Assembly: GCF_014197795.1 (NCBI RefSeq)
Contig: NZ_JACIGI010000013.1
Span: forward strand, 51,296 to 115,295
Direction: 5' to 3'
DNA from: Roseospira goensis
GTDB taxonomy: Bacteria > Pseudomonadota > Alphaproteobacteria > Rhodospirillales > Rhodospirillaceae
Length of the DNA: 64,000 bases
Shown: positions 1-8,770 of the stretch, one piece after another
How positions within the stretch are numbered: the first letter of the stretch is position 1
Layout of the letters: every line of letters begins with the position of its first letter
The notes under the pieces: model-generated
Databases searched by the model: none
What the model was told of the DNA's origin: nothing
Seen by the model: the letters and a program-made list of their open reading frames with translations, nothing else
Program-made: the position numbers and the translations under genes

Positions 1-1
1 G

Positions 2-49
2 AAGAACCTGGTCGAGCACTTCCTGCACGAGGTGCGCAGCACGGCCTGA
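2..49 (+). CDS. methyl-accepting chemotaxis protein, C-terminal fragment
   Basis: Only the last 15 codons and a TGA stop lie in the window. The peptide ends in KNLVEHFLHEVRSTA, which aligns with the tails of the five complete chemoreceptors that follow (for example [15 protein letters not shown]). It is therefore read as the 3' end of another receptor of the same array. The rest of the gene is beyond the left edge, so sensor type and length are unknown. An intrinsic terminator follows 40 bases later, so this receptor is probably not co-transcribed with the next one. Confidence 0.75.
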   Translation, partial: KNLVEHFLHEVRSTA

Positions 50-89
50 CCGCGCGCCCGCGGTTCGGGGCGATCACCCGGCCAGAGGT

Positions 90-121
90 AGCCGGTCCCT
101 TCTGGGGGCCGGCTTTTTTTG
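90..121 (+). terminator. intrinsic terminator after the left-edge receptor gene
   Basis: A GC-rich stem (left arm AGCCGG..CCC, right arm GGG..CCGGCT) with a short loop runs directly into seven or more T residues at 114-121. It lies about 40 bp after the stop at 49. Confidence 0.85.
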
Positions 122-214
122 GTTGTGCGTCAAGCCTGGCGCGGAGCGCCGTGCCGGGCGCGGCCCGGGCCGCCGTGGTGGCGGGTCCCGTCCTGCCTGA
201 TGACACCGGCGAGC

Positions 215-240
215 CTTGATCCTGATGAGTCAGGATCAAG
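215..240. repeat. dispersed palindrome, family A copy 1
   Basis: Perfect inverted repeat: left arm CTTGATCCTGA, 4-base centre, right arm TCAGGATCAAG. Related copies occur at 461-492, 1012-1042, 5741-5772 and 60271-60306, all in non-coding DNA. The spacing between TTGAT and ATCAA is 14, too long for an FNR/CRP-type site, so a REP-like element is the better reading. Confidence 0.8.
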
Positions 241-410
241 ACCGGCCAGTACGAGACGCATTTTGCGACCGGGCGCCGGGCGTCCCGCGTCACTCTGACC
301 GAGACCCGGGTGCGGGGGCGTGATGCGGGCCCCACGCCCCCGGTCGCCGCCCGACCTGTCGGATCCCGCCGGACAGACGGCCCAATGTCTTGCCTGGGCC
401 GGCCAGTCTG

Positions 411-454
411 CCCCGGCACGGCCCCGGCACGGCCCCGGCACGGCCCCGACACGG
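411..454. repeat. 11-bp tandem repeat, four units
   Basis: The unit CCCCGGCACGG occurs at 411, 422 and 433, with a one-base variant (CCCCGACACGG) at 444. It is non-coding. The 11-bp period is close to one helical turn. Confidence 0.8.
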
Positions 455-460
455 CATCGG

Positions 461-492
461 GCCTTGATCCTGACGGGTCAGGCGCAAGGCCG
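461..492. repeat. dispersed palindrome, family A copy 2 (decayed right arm)
   Basis: GCCTTGATCCTGAC followed by a GTCAGG..CAAGGC right arm in which GATC has become GCG. Same family as 215-240. Confidence 0.65.
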
Positions 493-639
493 GTTGGCCT
501 GAGTCCGGGACGATCGTCCGGAACGATCGCCGACCCCGGCATGCCTATTGCTTTCCGGAGGCTCATCGAGACCGGGCTGCACAGTCTCTGGCGGCGGCCC
601 ACGGTCCGCGCGTGAGCAGAGGGCGTCAGATCGACCCGC

Positions 640-760
640 GATCGGATATTGTCGCGAACGACGCTATCTATCCGGTTATATTTGGGAATATTGGCTTCCC
701 CAAAATGTACTGCCGCGCCACTCGTTAATTATTTTCTCATATATTTGTTTGGATCGTTCT
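640..760. promoter_or_regulatory. AT-rich upstream region of receptor gene at 1140
   Basis: In an otherwise GC-rich window this stretch is conspicuously AT-rich (TTATATTTGGGAATATTGG, TTAATTATTTTCTCATATAT). It lies 380-500 bp upstream of the first complete receptor gene. Similar pockets precede each of the other receptors, which suggests promoter/regulatory DNA. No clear sigma-factor consensus could be fixed by eye. Confidence 0.4.
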
Positions 761-849
761 AGGGCAGGTCGTGATCAATCTGACTCCCAGCGTGGTTCTG
801 ATTGATCACGTGACTCTGCCCTAAACCAGATGGTTAGGGCGGAGTCACG
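761..849. repeat. composite inverted repeat, family B copy 1
   Basis: Two nested palindromes. The first pairs GTGATCAATC (771-780) with GATTGATCAC (800-809). The second pairs CGTGACTCTGCCCTAAACC (809-827) with GGTTAGGGCGGAGTCACG (832-849). The element opens with CTAGGGCAG. A homologous element lies at 52531-52619; partial copies lie at 10489-10553 and 39515-39563. Confidence 0.85.
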
Positions 850-1011
850 CACGGCCTTGGATTCCAACAGTGGGTCCAATGCCGTGCGATCCGCCCTGGG
901 GCCACGCCGGCGGGCATTCGCGGGCGGGGCGGGGGTGCGATGCGCGCGCAGCGCCGTGCCCGCCACAGGGGGCCGCCGGCGATCCGGCGCGGCGGCCGCC
1001 TCATCCTGGCC

Positions 1012-1042
1012 GGCCTTGCTCCTGACCCGTCGGGATCAAGGC
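1012..1042. repeat. dispersed palindrome, family A copy 3
   Basis: GGCCTTGCTCCTGAC, a short centre, then GTCGGGATCAAGGCC: the family A palindrome with two arm substitutions. As at 5741, it is followed at once by a second small hairpin (CGCGGC ttc GCCGCG). Confidence 0.7.
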
Positions 1043-1139
1043 CCCACGCGGCTTCGCCGCGCCGGCGCGGTCGCGCCGGCCGGCCGACGGAGAGGTCCGC
1101 CCTTCCGTCGGCCGGTACATCTTGTCCGAAGGGGGACCC

Positions 1140-3299
1140 ATGTTGAGATCGCTGCGTATCGCGGTCGTCTTGCCGCTGCTCATCTGCCTTGTGGCGCTGA
1201 TCGCCGTGCTCGTCACGGGCGGATTGGCCTACTGGCGCGCCGCCACCACCCTGACCGCCGAGGCCGAGGCCAAGCTCGTGGCCCTGCGCGAAAGCCGTGC
1301 CACGGCCCTGGAAAGCTACCTGGCAAGCATCGTTGGCGACCTGGCGGTGAGCGCCGGCAGTCACGCCACCCTGGAGGCCCTGCAGCGGTTCGACCGCGCC
1401 TACACCGGCGTGCGCAGCGTGGCCCCGGGCGGGGACGCGACCGCGGCGCTCCAGCGGGCCTACATCGCCAACAACCCGCACCCCCAGGACGCGAAGCACA
1501 AACTCGACGCGGCGCCCGGGAACACGCCCTACGACCGCACCCACGCCACCTATCATCCCTGGTTCCGCGACCTGCAGGAGGAGCGGGGATACTACGACAT
1601 CTTCCTTATCAACGCCGCCGGTATCGTGGTCTACACGGTCTTCAAGGAGCCGGACTTCGCCACCGATCTGCGCACCGGACGCTGGGCCGACAGCAGCCTG
1701 GCAGACGTCTACAACCGCGTCGCCGCCGACCCGCAGGCCCGCCCCATCGCCTTCGCCGACTTCGCCCCCTACGCACCGTCCGACGGCGACCCGGCCAGCT
1801 TCATCGCCCACGCGGTTTTCGACGACACCGGGGCTTTCGCGGGTGTGCTGGCGTTCCAGATGCCAGTGGCCGAGGTCAACGCCATCATGCAGGTGAGCGC
1901 CGGCATGGGCGAGACGGGGGAAACCTACCTGGTCGGGCCGGACCTGCTGATGCGCAGCGACTCGCGCTTCAGCGCCGAGAGCACGATCCTGTCGCGCGAG
2001 GTCGACACGCCCGCGGCCCGGGCCGCGCTGGCCGGCGAGGCCGGGGTGACGGTCGGCCGCGACTATCGCGGGCAGCCCGTGGTCCAGGCCTACGGCCCGA
2101 TCGCGTTCGAGGGCCTCAACTTCGCTATCCTGGCCGAGGTCGACCGCGCGGAGGTGATGGCCCCGGTCTACCAGATGCGCTGGTTCATGGTCGTCGCGGG
2201 CCTCGTCATTCTCGTCCTGGTCGCCGTCATGGGGCTCCTGTTCGCGCGATCCGTAACCCGCCCGATCGGCGCCATCACCGACACCATGGGCCACATGGCC
2301 GATGGCGACCTGACCGTCCAAATCCCGGCCACCGACCGCAAGGACGAGGTGGGCGAGATGGCGAAGGCCCTGAACGTCTTCAAGGAGGGCCTGGTGCGCG
2401 CGGAGCAGCTTGCCGCCGAGCAGGCCGAGGCAACGCGCCAGCGCGAGGCGCGCGCCCAGCGCATCGCGGACCTGAACACAGACTTCGATCATGCCGTCGG
2501 CGAGGTGCTGGGGGCGGTGGCGTCGGCGACGACAGAACTGCAGTCGACCGCCGAAAGCATGTCCTCGATCGCCGAGGAGACGAGCACCCAGGCCACCACG
2601 GTGGCGGCGGCCTCCGAACAGGCGTCGACCAACGTGCAGACCGTGGCCTCGGCGGCGGAAGAGTTGTCGTCCTCGATCCGCGAGATCGGCCGTCAGGTGC
2701 AGCAGTCCAGCGACATCGCCCGGCAGGCGGCGGACGAGGCCCAGCGCACCAACGCCGTCGTCTCCGGGCTGGCGGACGCCGCCCAGAAGATCGGCGACGT
2801 GGTCGACCTGATCACCGACATCGCGGATCAGACCAACCTGCTGGCCCTCAACGCCACCATCGAGGCCGCGCGCGCCGGCGACGCCGGCAAGGGCTTCGCG
2901 GTCGTCGCCAACGAGGTCAAGAGCCTGGCGACCCAGACCGCCAAGGCTACCGAGGATATCGGCCGCCAGATCGGTTCGGTGCAGAGCGAGACCCGGACCG
3001 CCGTGACGGCCATCGAGGCCATCTCCGGCATCATCCAGCGCATCAACGAGGCGACGTCGGCGATCGCGGCGGCGATGGAGGAACAGAACGCCGCCACCGA
3101 GGAGATCGCCCGCAACGTCCAGCAGGCCAGCCAGGGCACCACGGAGGTGTCGCAGACCATCGTCGGGGTGACCGAGGCGGCGCGCGAATCGGGCGCGGCG
3201 GCCGACAACGTGCTGGCCGCCACCAACGCCCTCAACCAGCAGTCCGCCGACCTCAAGATGCTGGTCGAACGCTTCCTGGCCGACGTGCGCGCGGCCTGA
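1140..3299 (+). CDS. methyl-accepting chemotaxis protein with dCache-type sensor
   Basis: A 719-residue transmembrane chemoreceptor. Segment 1 is near residues 8-30. A large periplasmic region follows (about 35-340, with the YHPWFRDL and YYDIFLI stretches of double-Cache sensors). Segment 2 is near 345-367, then HAMP, then the cytoplasmic signalling hairpin whose tip [19 protein letters not shown] is near 563-581. Methylation-type Glu/Gln helices flank the tip. The ATG at 1140 is chosen because GAAGGGGGAC sits just upstream; a TTG at 1122 is a weaker alternative. No CheR-docking pentapeptide is seen; the C-terminus is [11 protein letters not shown], shared with the rest of the array. The ligand cannot be told from sequence alone. 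Confidence 0.93.
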   Translation: MLRSLRIAVVLPLLICLVALIAVLVTGGLAYWRAATTLTAEAEAKLVALRESRATALESYLASIVGDLAVSAGSHATLEALQRFDRAYTGVRSVAPGGDATAALQRAYIANNPHPQDAKHKLDAAPGNTPYDRTHATYHPWFRDLQEERGYYDIFLINAAGIVVYTVFKEPDFATDLRTGRWADSSLADVYNRVAADPQARPIAFADFAPYAPSDGDPASFIAHAVFDDTGAFAGVLAFQMPVAEVNAIMQVSAGMGETGETYLVGPDLLMRSDSRFSAESTILSREVDTPAARAALAGEAGVTVGRDYRGQPVVQAYGPIAFEGLNFAILAEVDRAEVMAPVYQMRWFMVVAGLVILVLVAVMGLLFARSVTRPIGAITDTMGHMADGDLTVQIPATDRKDEVGEMAKALNVFKEGLVRAEQLAAEQAEATRQREARAQRIADLNTDFDHAVGEVLGAVASATTELQSTAESMSSIAEETSTQATTVAAASEQASTNVQTVASAAEELSSSIREIGRQVQQSSDIARQAADEAQRTNAVVSGLADAAQKIGDVVDLITDIADQTNLLALNATIEAARAGDAGKGFAVVANEVKSLATQTAKATEDIGRQIGSVQSETRTAVTAIEAISGIIQRINEATSAIAAAMEEQNAATEEIARNVQQASQGTTEVSQTIVGVTEAARESGAAADNVLAATNALNQQSADLKMLVERFLADVRAA

Positions 3300-3411
3300 C
3301 CCGCGGCTGCCGAGGCGAGTCCGCGCAGCGGGCGGCGGCGCGTCCCGTCCGGGAGGCGCCGCCGCGACCCCTCCCCCCAATCCAACTTGGAGTTCCCTTG
3401 TGTAAGGCGAA

Positions 3412-3574
3412 TTCGCGAAACTGATGAGTATCCCGTAATGGTTATGCAGGCACGGTCGTCACCTCATAGGAATAGATTCGTTTAAATCGCCAAGCTGTTC
3501 ATTTAACCGTTGATTTACACCACGCCCGGCACACTCCGCACTACTGCCCCTGTATTGGCCGAGGACTCGGCAGC
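3412..3574 (+). promoter_or_regulatory. upstream region of receptor gene at 3696
   Basis: Lower-GC DNA containing ATTTAACCGTTGATTTACACC, which reappears in slightly altered form (ATTTAACCTTCGGTTTACAC) upstream of the paralogue at 6261. The conserved block is a good candidate for a shared promoter or operator. The match is only between the two duplicated genes, so common descent is also possible. Confidence 0.45.
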
Positions 3575-3640
3575 GCGGCGGCGGAACAGCAGGAGGGAGC
3601 ACGCGCCCCGGGGTGCGTGCCGGTGCCAAGAAACGCAGCG
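3575..3640 (+). other. duplicated 5' leader with hairpin, copy 1
   Basis: A 66-bp block that is the same as 6135-6200 except for one base. It contains a near-perfect hairpin, GCACGCGCCCC against GGGGTGCGTGC. The single difference (A at 3601, G at 6161) changes an A-U pair to a G-U pair and so keeps pairing in RNA. It is the leader of the 3696 receptor gene, roughly 55-120 bases before its start codon. It is a candidate structured leader RNA; it does not match the known c-di-GMP riboswitch cores that I could recall. Confidence 0.5.
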
Positions 3641-3695
3641 CCGAGCGGACCCGACCCGACGCGGTCGGTCCCGGCGCACACCGAAAGGCAAGCCC

Positions 3696-5702
3696 ATGCT
3701 CAAGTCCATCCGGATCGGATCCAAACTCTACGGGGGGTTCGGGATCGTTCTCGCCCTTCTCGTCATCCTGGGCCTGGTGGCCGTGATCCAACTCACCTCC
3801 ATTGGTGCGACGTTCTCCGAGTATCGCGGCCTGGCCCGTGCCACCAACGAAGTCGGGCGCGTGCAGGCCCACATGCTGATGGCCCGCATGGGCGTGAAGG
3901 ACTTCATCATCCGCGGCGACGCCGCCGCGGTGGATCAGGTCGAGGAGCGCGGCGCGGCCGCCCTTGAGGCCATCGACACCGCCGAGGCCGTGATCGCGGA
4001 CCCGGAGGCGACCGCCCTGCTGGAGACCATGCGCGAGCGCATCGAAACCTACCGCGAGGCCTTCAGCCGGGTGATGGCCCGCCAAGCGGCCCGCGACAGC
4101 GCCGTGGCGGTGTTGACGGAAAGCGGCAGCGCGGCCGAGACCCGGCTGACCGACATCATCCACAGCGCCGAGCGCGACGACGACACCGCGGCGGCGTTCC
4201 AGGGCGGCCTGACCCTGCGCGACCTGCTGCTGGGCCGGCTGTACACCGCCCGCTTCCTCCAGTTCGGGGAGGACTCCGATTATGCGCGCGCCGCCGCCGC
4301 GATGACCGATCTCGACGCGCGCATGGACACCCTGCTGGGCGAGCTTCAGGACCCGCAGCGGCGCCAGCTCGCCAACGAGGCCCGGGACTTCGAGCGGCGC
4401 TACGCCGCCGGGCTCGCCGACCTGCGCACAGCCCTGCTTGCCCGCAACGAGATCATCACCGGCACCCTCGACGTCATCGGGCCGCAGGTCGCCCGCCAGA
4501 TCGAGGACTTCAAGCTGGAGATGAAGGCGCAACAGGACACACTGGGGCCGCGGGCCGAAGCGGCCATCCGCCAGACCATCACCGTCACCCTGGTGATCGG
4601 CGCGATTGCCGTCGTGCTCGGGACGCTGGCGGCCTGGATCATCGCCTCCGGCATCACCCGGCCGATGAACGGCATGACCGACGCCATGGGACACCTGGCC
4701 GAGGGCAACCTGGATACCGCCATCCCGGCGCGCGAGCGCGGCGACGAGCTGGGGCGGATGGCCGCCGCGGTGCAGGTGTTCAAGGAGAACGCCCAGCGCG
4801 TCAAGGAGATGGAGGCCGAGCAGAAGGCCCACGAGGAACGCGCCCTGGAGGAGAAGCAGCAGGCCATGAACGCCCTGGCCGACGCCTTCGAGCGCGAGGT
4901 CGGCGGCGTGGTCGAGGCCGTGGCGGCGGCGGCCCAGCAGTTGCAGTCGACGGCTGAGAACATGGCCTCGATCGCCGAGGAGACCAACAGCCAGGCCACC
5001 ACGGTCGCCGCCGCCTCCGAGCAGGCCTCGACCAACGTGCAGACCGTCGCCTCGGCGGCGGAGGAACTGGCCTCGTCCATCCGCGAGGTCGGCCGCCAGG
5101 TGCAGCAGTCCAGCGACATCGCCGGGCGGGCGGCCACCGAGGCCGAGCGCACCAACGGCGTCGTCTCGGGCCTGGCGGACGCCGCGCAGCGCATCGGCGA
5201 CGTCGTCAACCTGATCTCCGACATCGCCGACCAGACCAACCTGCTGGCGCTCAACGCCACCATCGAAGCCGCGCGCGCCGGCGACGCCGGCAAGGGCTTC
5301 GCGGTCGTGGCCAACGAGGTCAAGAGCCTGGCCACCCAGACCGCCAAGGCCACCCAGGACATCGGCCAGCAGATCGGCACCGTGCAGGAGGAAACCCGCA
5401 CCGCCGTGACGGCCATCGAGTCCATCTCCGGCATCATCCACCAGATCAACGAGGTCACATCGGCCATCGCGGCGGCGATGGAAGAGCAGAACGCCGCCAC
5501 CGAGGAGATCGCCCGCAACGTCCAGCAGGCCAGCCAGGGCACCACCGAGGTGTCGCAGACCATCGTCGGCGTCACCGAGGCGGCCGGCGAGTCGGGCTCG
5601 GCGGCCGACCATGTGCTTCAGGCCACCCGCGACCTCACCGAGCAGTCGACGATGCTGACCACCATGGTCGACCGCTTCCTGGCCGACGTCCGCGCCGGCT
5701 GA
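3696..5702 (+). CDS. methyl-accepting chemotaxis protein, helical-bundle sensor (paralogue of the 6261 gene)
   Basis: A 668-residue receptor. Transmembrane helix 1 is near 10-31. A mostly helical periplasmic domain spans about 32-285 (HBM-like by length and composition; inferred). Helix 2 is near 288-315, followed by HAMP and the signalling domain with the [19 protein letters not shown] tip near 511-529. The ATG at 3696 follows GAAAGG at a normal distance. The gene at 6261 has the same length and is nearly the same through the sensor, so this is a tandem duplication that included the leader. The tail is [11 protein letters not shown] and no CheR-docking pentapeptide is present. No gene is seen in the 393 bases before the leader-bearing start region. 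Confidence 0.93.
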   Translation: MLKSIRIGSKLYGGFGIVLALLVILGLVAVIQLTSIGATFSEYRGLARATNEVGRVQAHMLMARMGVKDFIIRGDAAAVDQVEERGAAALEAIDTAEAVIADPEATALLETMRERIETYREAFSRVMARQAARDSAVAVLTESGSAAETRLTDIIHSAERDDDTAAAFQGGLTLRDLLLGRLYTARFLQFGEDSDYARAAAAMTDLDARMDTLLGELQDPQRRQLANEARDFERRYAAGLADLRTALLARNEIITGTLDVIGPQVARQIEDFKLEMKAQQDTLGPRAEAAIRQTITVTLVIGAIAVVLGTLAAWIIASGITRPMNGMTDAMGHLAEGNLDTAIPARERGDELGRMAAAVQVFKENAQRVKEMEAEQKAHEERALEEKQQAMNALADAFEREVGGVVEAVAAAAQQLQSTAENMASIAEETNSQATTVAAASEQASTNVQTVASAAEELASSIREVGRQVQQSSDIAGRAATEAERTNGVVSGLADAAQRIGDVVNLISDIADQTNLLALNATIEAARAGDAGKGFAVVANEVKSLATQTAKATQDIGQQIGTVQEETRTAVTAIESISGIIHQINEVTSAIAAAMEEQNAATEEIARNVQQASQGTTEVSQTIVGVTEAAGESGSAADHVLQATRDLTEQSTMLTTMVDRFLADVRAG

Positions 5703-5740
5703 CCGAACCGGCGGCATCAAACCCGTGGGTCATCCGGACC

Positions 5741-5772
5741 GGCCTTGATCCTGACTCGTCAGGATCAAGGCC
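5741..5772. repeat. dispersed palindrome, family A copy 4
   Basis: The best copy: GGCCTTGATCCTGAC, a 2-base centre, GTCAGGATCAAGGCC, a perfect 15-base-arm palindrome. It is followed at once by a GC hairpin (GACGCGGCG tc GCCGCGCC) as at 1012. It lies 38 bp after the receptor stop codon and could also act in transcript 3'-end formation. Confidence 0.85.
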
Positions 5773-5969
5773 CGACGCGGCGTCGCCGCGCCGGCCCCTC
5801 AACTGGTCAAGCTGGCATCGCAGAGCCATGCCAGGGTGGCGCTGGCCGGCCTCCAAAAAGGTCACCCTTTCCGGCGGCCGCTCTAATCGGTCGCAGAGCC
5901 TGCCACCGAGGCCGGACCGCGCCGTCCGGCCGCTCTGCCCTGAACCAACCTGCGGCGCAACAGTCAGGA

Positions 5970-6134
5970 AGAATTTTGGACATTAATGAACAGCCCGCAA
6001 TGGTGATACAACTATAGAGATTAGAATATTTAAAAAACTTCAGACTAATATGTTGAATTGATTATTTAACCTTCGGTTTACACTGGACTCGGCAAACTTG
6101 GGATTGCTTCTGTATTTGCCGAGCAATCTATGCT
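5970..6134 (+). promoter_or_regulatory. AT-rich upstream region of receptor gene at 6261
   Basis: Strongly AT-rich stretch (TAGAGATTAGAATATTTAA, TAATATGTTGAATTGATTA) ending with ATTTAACCTTCGGTTTACAC, the block shared with the 3696 gene. This is the likely promoter region; the exact start site is unknown. Confidence 0.45.
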
Positions 6135-6200
6135 GCGGCGGCGGAACAGCAGGAGGGAGCGCGCGCCCCGGGGTGCGTGCCGGTGCCAAGAAACGCAGCG
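6135..6200 (+). other. duplicated 5' leader with hairpin, copy 2
   Basis: Second copy of the 66-bp leader block (see 3575-3640), differing by one base that retains the hairpin through a G-U pair. The start codon lies 60 bases downstream. Confidence 0.5.
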
Positions 6201-6260
6201 TCGACCGGACCCGTCCCGACCCGACGCGGCCGGTCCCGGCGTAGACCGAAAGGCAAACCC

Positions 6261-8267
6261 ATGCTCAAGTCCATCCGGATCGGATCCAAACTCTACGGGG
6301 GGTTCGGACTCGTCCTCACTCTTCTGATCATCCTCGGCCTGGTGGCCGTGATCCAACTCACCTCCATTGGCGCGACGTTCTCGGAGTATCGCGGTCTGGC
6401 CCGAGCCACCAACGAGGTCGGGCGCATGCAGGCCCACATGTTGATGGCCCGCATGGGCGTCACGGCCTTCATCATCAGCGGCGACACCGCCGCGGTGGAT
6501 CAGGTCAAGGAGCGTGCCGCGGCCGCCCTTGAGGCCATCGACACGGCCGAGGCCGTGATCGCGGACCCGGAGGCGGCCGCCCTGCTGGAGACCATGCGCG
6601 AGCGCATCGAAACCTACCGCGAGGCCTTCAGCCGGGTGACGGCCCGCCAGACGGCGCGCGACGGCGTGGTGGCGGTGCTGACGGAAAGCGGCCGCGCGGC
6701 CGAGACCCGGCTGACCGACATCATCCACAGCGCCGAGCGCGACGACGACACCGCGGCGGCGTTCCAGGGCGGCCTGGCGCTGCGCGACCTGCTGCTGGGC
6801 CGGCTCTACAGCACCCGCTTCCTCCAGTTCGGAACCGAGGCCGACTATGAGCGTGCCACCGCCGCCATGGCCGACTTCGACGACCGGATGGGGGTCCTGC
6901 TGGACGACCTCCAGAACCCGCAGCGGCGCCGGTTGGCTGACGAGGTGCGCGCCCTCGGCGCACGTTACAGCGCCGGGCTCGTCGACCTGCGCACCGCCCT
7001 GCTCGCGCGAGACGAGATCATCACCGGCACCCTCGACGTCATCGGCCCCCGGCTGGCCGCCGAGATCGAGGACTTCAAGCTGGAGGTGAAGACGGAGCAG
7101 GACACGCTCGGACCGCGGGCCGAGGCGGCCATCCGCGAGACCATCACCGCGACCATGGTAATCGGCGTGATCGCCGTCGTGCTCGGGATACTGGCGGCCT
7201 GGATCATCGCCTCCGGCATCACCCGGCCGATGAACCGCATGACCGAGGCCATGGGCGATCTGGCCGAGGGCAACCTGGAGACCGAGGTCCCCGCCCGCGA
7301 GCGCGGCGACGAACTGGGGCGGATGGCGACCGCGGTGCAGGTGTTCAAGGAGAACGCCCAGCGCGTCAAGGAGATGGAGGCCGAGCAGGCCGCCCAGGCG
7401 GCGCGCGCCGCCGAGGAGAAGCGGCACGCCATGAACACCCTGGCCGATGCCTTCGAGCGCGAGGTCGGCGGCGTGGTCGAGGCCGTGGCGGCGGCGGCCC
7501 AGCAGTTGCAGTCGACCGCCGAGAGCATGGCCGCCATCGCCGAGGAGACCAACAGCCAGGCCACCACGGTCGCCGCCGCCTCCGAACAGGCGTCGACCAA
7601 CGTGCAGACCGTCGCCTCGGCGGCGGAGGAACTGGCCTCGTCCATCCGCGAGGTCGGCCGTCAGGTGCAGCAGGCCGGCGACGTGGTCACCGAGGCGTCG
7701 GCGGAGGCGGACCGGACCAATGGCGTCGTCTCGGGCCTTGCGGACGCCGCGCAGAAGATCGGCGACGTGGTCAACCTGATCTCCGACATCGCCGACCAGA
7801 CCAACCTGCTCGCGCTCAACGCCACCATCGAGGCGGCGCGCGCCGGCGATGCCGGCAAGGGCTTCGCGGTCGTGGCCAACGAGGTCAAGAGCCTGGCCAC
7901 CCAGACCGCCAAGGCCACCGAGGACATCGGCCGCCAGATCGGCTCCGTGCAGACGGAAACCGGCACCGCCGTGACGGCCATTGAATCGATCGCCAACACC
8001 ATCGGACGCCTGAACGAGGTGGCGGCCGCCATCTCGGCAGCGATGGAAGAACAGAACGCCGCCACCGAGGAAATCGCCCGCAACGTCCAACAGGCCAGCC
8101 AGGGCACCACGGAGGTCTCGCAGACCATCGTCGGGGTGACCGAGGCGGCGCGCGAGTCGGGCTCGGCGGCCGACCATGTGCTGCAGGCCACCCGCGATCT
8201 CACCGAGCAGTCGAGCACGTTGACCAGCATGGTCGACCGCTTCCTGGCCGACGTCCGCGCCGGCTGA
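6261..8267 (+). CDS. methyl-accepting chemotaxis protein, helical-bundle sensor (paralogue of the 3696 gene)
   Basis: A 668-residue receptor equal in length to the 3696 product and starting with the same [16 protein letters not shown]. Helix 1 is near 10-31, the helical sensor about 32-285, helix 2 near 288-315, then HAMP and the signalling hairpin. Differences from the paralogue are scattered through the sensor (VTAFIISGD against VKDFIIRGD). They also occur in one signalling segment ([29 protein letters not shown]), where this copy stands apart from all the others. A tuned ligand response is possible but unproven. The start ATG follows GAAAGGCAAACCC. Confidence 0.93.
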   Translation: MLKSIRIGSKLYGGFGLVLTLLIILGLVAVIQLTSIGATFSEYRGLARATNEVGRMQAHMLMARMGVTAFIISGDTAAVDQVKERAAAALEAIDTAEAVIADPEAAALLETMRERIETYREAFSRVTARQTARDGVVAVLTESGRAAETRLTDIIHSAERDDDTAAAFQGGLALRDLLLGRLYSTRFLQFGTEADYERATAAMADFDDRMGVLLDDLQNPQRRRLADEVRALGARYSAGLVDLRTALLARDEIITGTLDVIGPRLAAEIEDFKLEVKTEQDTLGPRAEAAIRETITATMVIGVIAVVLGILAAWIIASGITRPMNRMTEAMGDLAEGNLETEVPARERGDELGRMATAVQVFKENAQRVKEMEAEQAAQAARAAEEKRHAMNTLADAFEREVGGVVEAVAAAAQQLQSTAESMAAIAEETNSQATTVAAASEQASTNVQTVASAAEELASSIREVGRQVQQAGDVVTEASAEADRTNGVVSGLADAAQKIGDVVNLISDIADQTNLLALNATIEAARAGDAGKGFAVVANEVKSLATQTAKATEDIGRQIGSVQTETGTAVTAIESIANTIGRLNEVAAAISAAMEEQNAATEEIARNVQQASQGTTEVSQTIVGVTEAARESGSAADHVLQATRDLTEQSSTLTSMVDRFLADVRAG

Positions 8268-8394
8268 GGCGGGACGCCCGTCGCGGCGGTCCGCCGCGGT
8301 CCGGACCGGGGGCGCCCGGCCGGCCGTGGCGGCCGCCGAAGACGGCATCGTCGGTGCCAATCCGGACCGGCTTGGAGAAAACGCCAGAAGAACA

Positions 8395-8575
8395 ACGCCT
8401 TCTGGTTGAAGTTTGTATATTTACATCCTCTATAGTGCGATGGCGGCGATATCAAATGGGAGTCCAGATCCACGAATTTTGGATTCATAGAATTAACGCT
8501 TTTTTCATTGCCATTATGGGCATAATTTTCTTGCCTCTGTACTTCCCGTTTACTCGGTTTGTACTCAAGGAACAG
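8395..8575 (+). promoter_or_regulatory. AT-rich upstream region of receptor gene at 8771
   Basis: A roughly 180-bp AT-rich island (GTTTGTATATTTACATCC, TTTTTTCATTGCCATTATGG). A 74-codon frame crosses it, but its hydrophobic look is what AT-rich DNA gives in any frame, it has no good ribosome site, and its position matches the AT-rich promoter pockets of the sister genes. I read it as regulatory DNA. Confidence 0.45.
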
Positions 8576-8770
8576 TGAGGGGGGCTCCGTCACCACACCG
8601 GGACGGCGCCCGACACGTCGTGCCCGTCGCCGGCCCCACCGCCCCCGCGCGTAGGCCCACAACGACGCGCACACAACGACATGAGAGGGCAGCCACGGGG
8701 ATCTCGGCGTGCGCCCCCAGCCCGATCCCGTCGCGCCTCTCCACGAACGAGAGAAGCACTGGAGACGGAC

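Larger units (their letters stand above)
122..639. other. gene-free GC-rich spacer carrying repeats
   Basis: No reading frame here has a credible protein product. The stretch holds two copies of a dispersed palindrome (215-240 and 461-492) and a short tandem repeat (411-454), annotated separately. The remainder is GC-rich sequence in which I recognise nothing else. Confidence 0.6.

Noticed and set aside
215-240. FNR/CRP-type operator TTGAT...ATCAA
   Set aside because: Half-sites are 14 bases apart rather than four, and the same palindrome occurs at four other places, so a repeat element fits better.
834-3380. 848-codon minus-strand frame opposite the first complete receptor gene, and similar long frames opposite the other receptors
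   Set aside because: Composition (Gly/Arg/Leu/Val repeats) and exact coincidence with receptor genes mark them as shadows.
3575-3660. c-di-GMP riboswitch upstream of the 3696 and 6261 receptors
   Set aside because: The conserved riboswitch core is not seen; only a simple hairpin is supported.
8354-8578. Possible 74-residue membrane protein upstream of the 8771 receptor
   Set aside because: GTG start without a ribosome site. The hydrophobic part comes from an AT-rich promoter-like pocket of the kind found before the sister genes.
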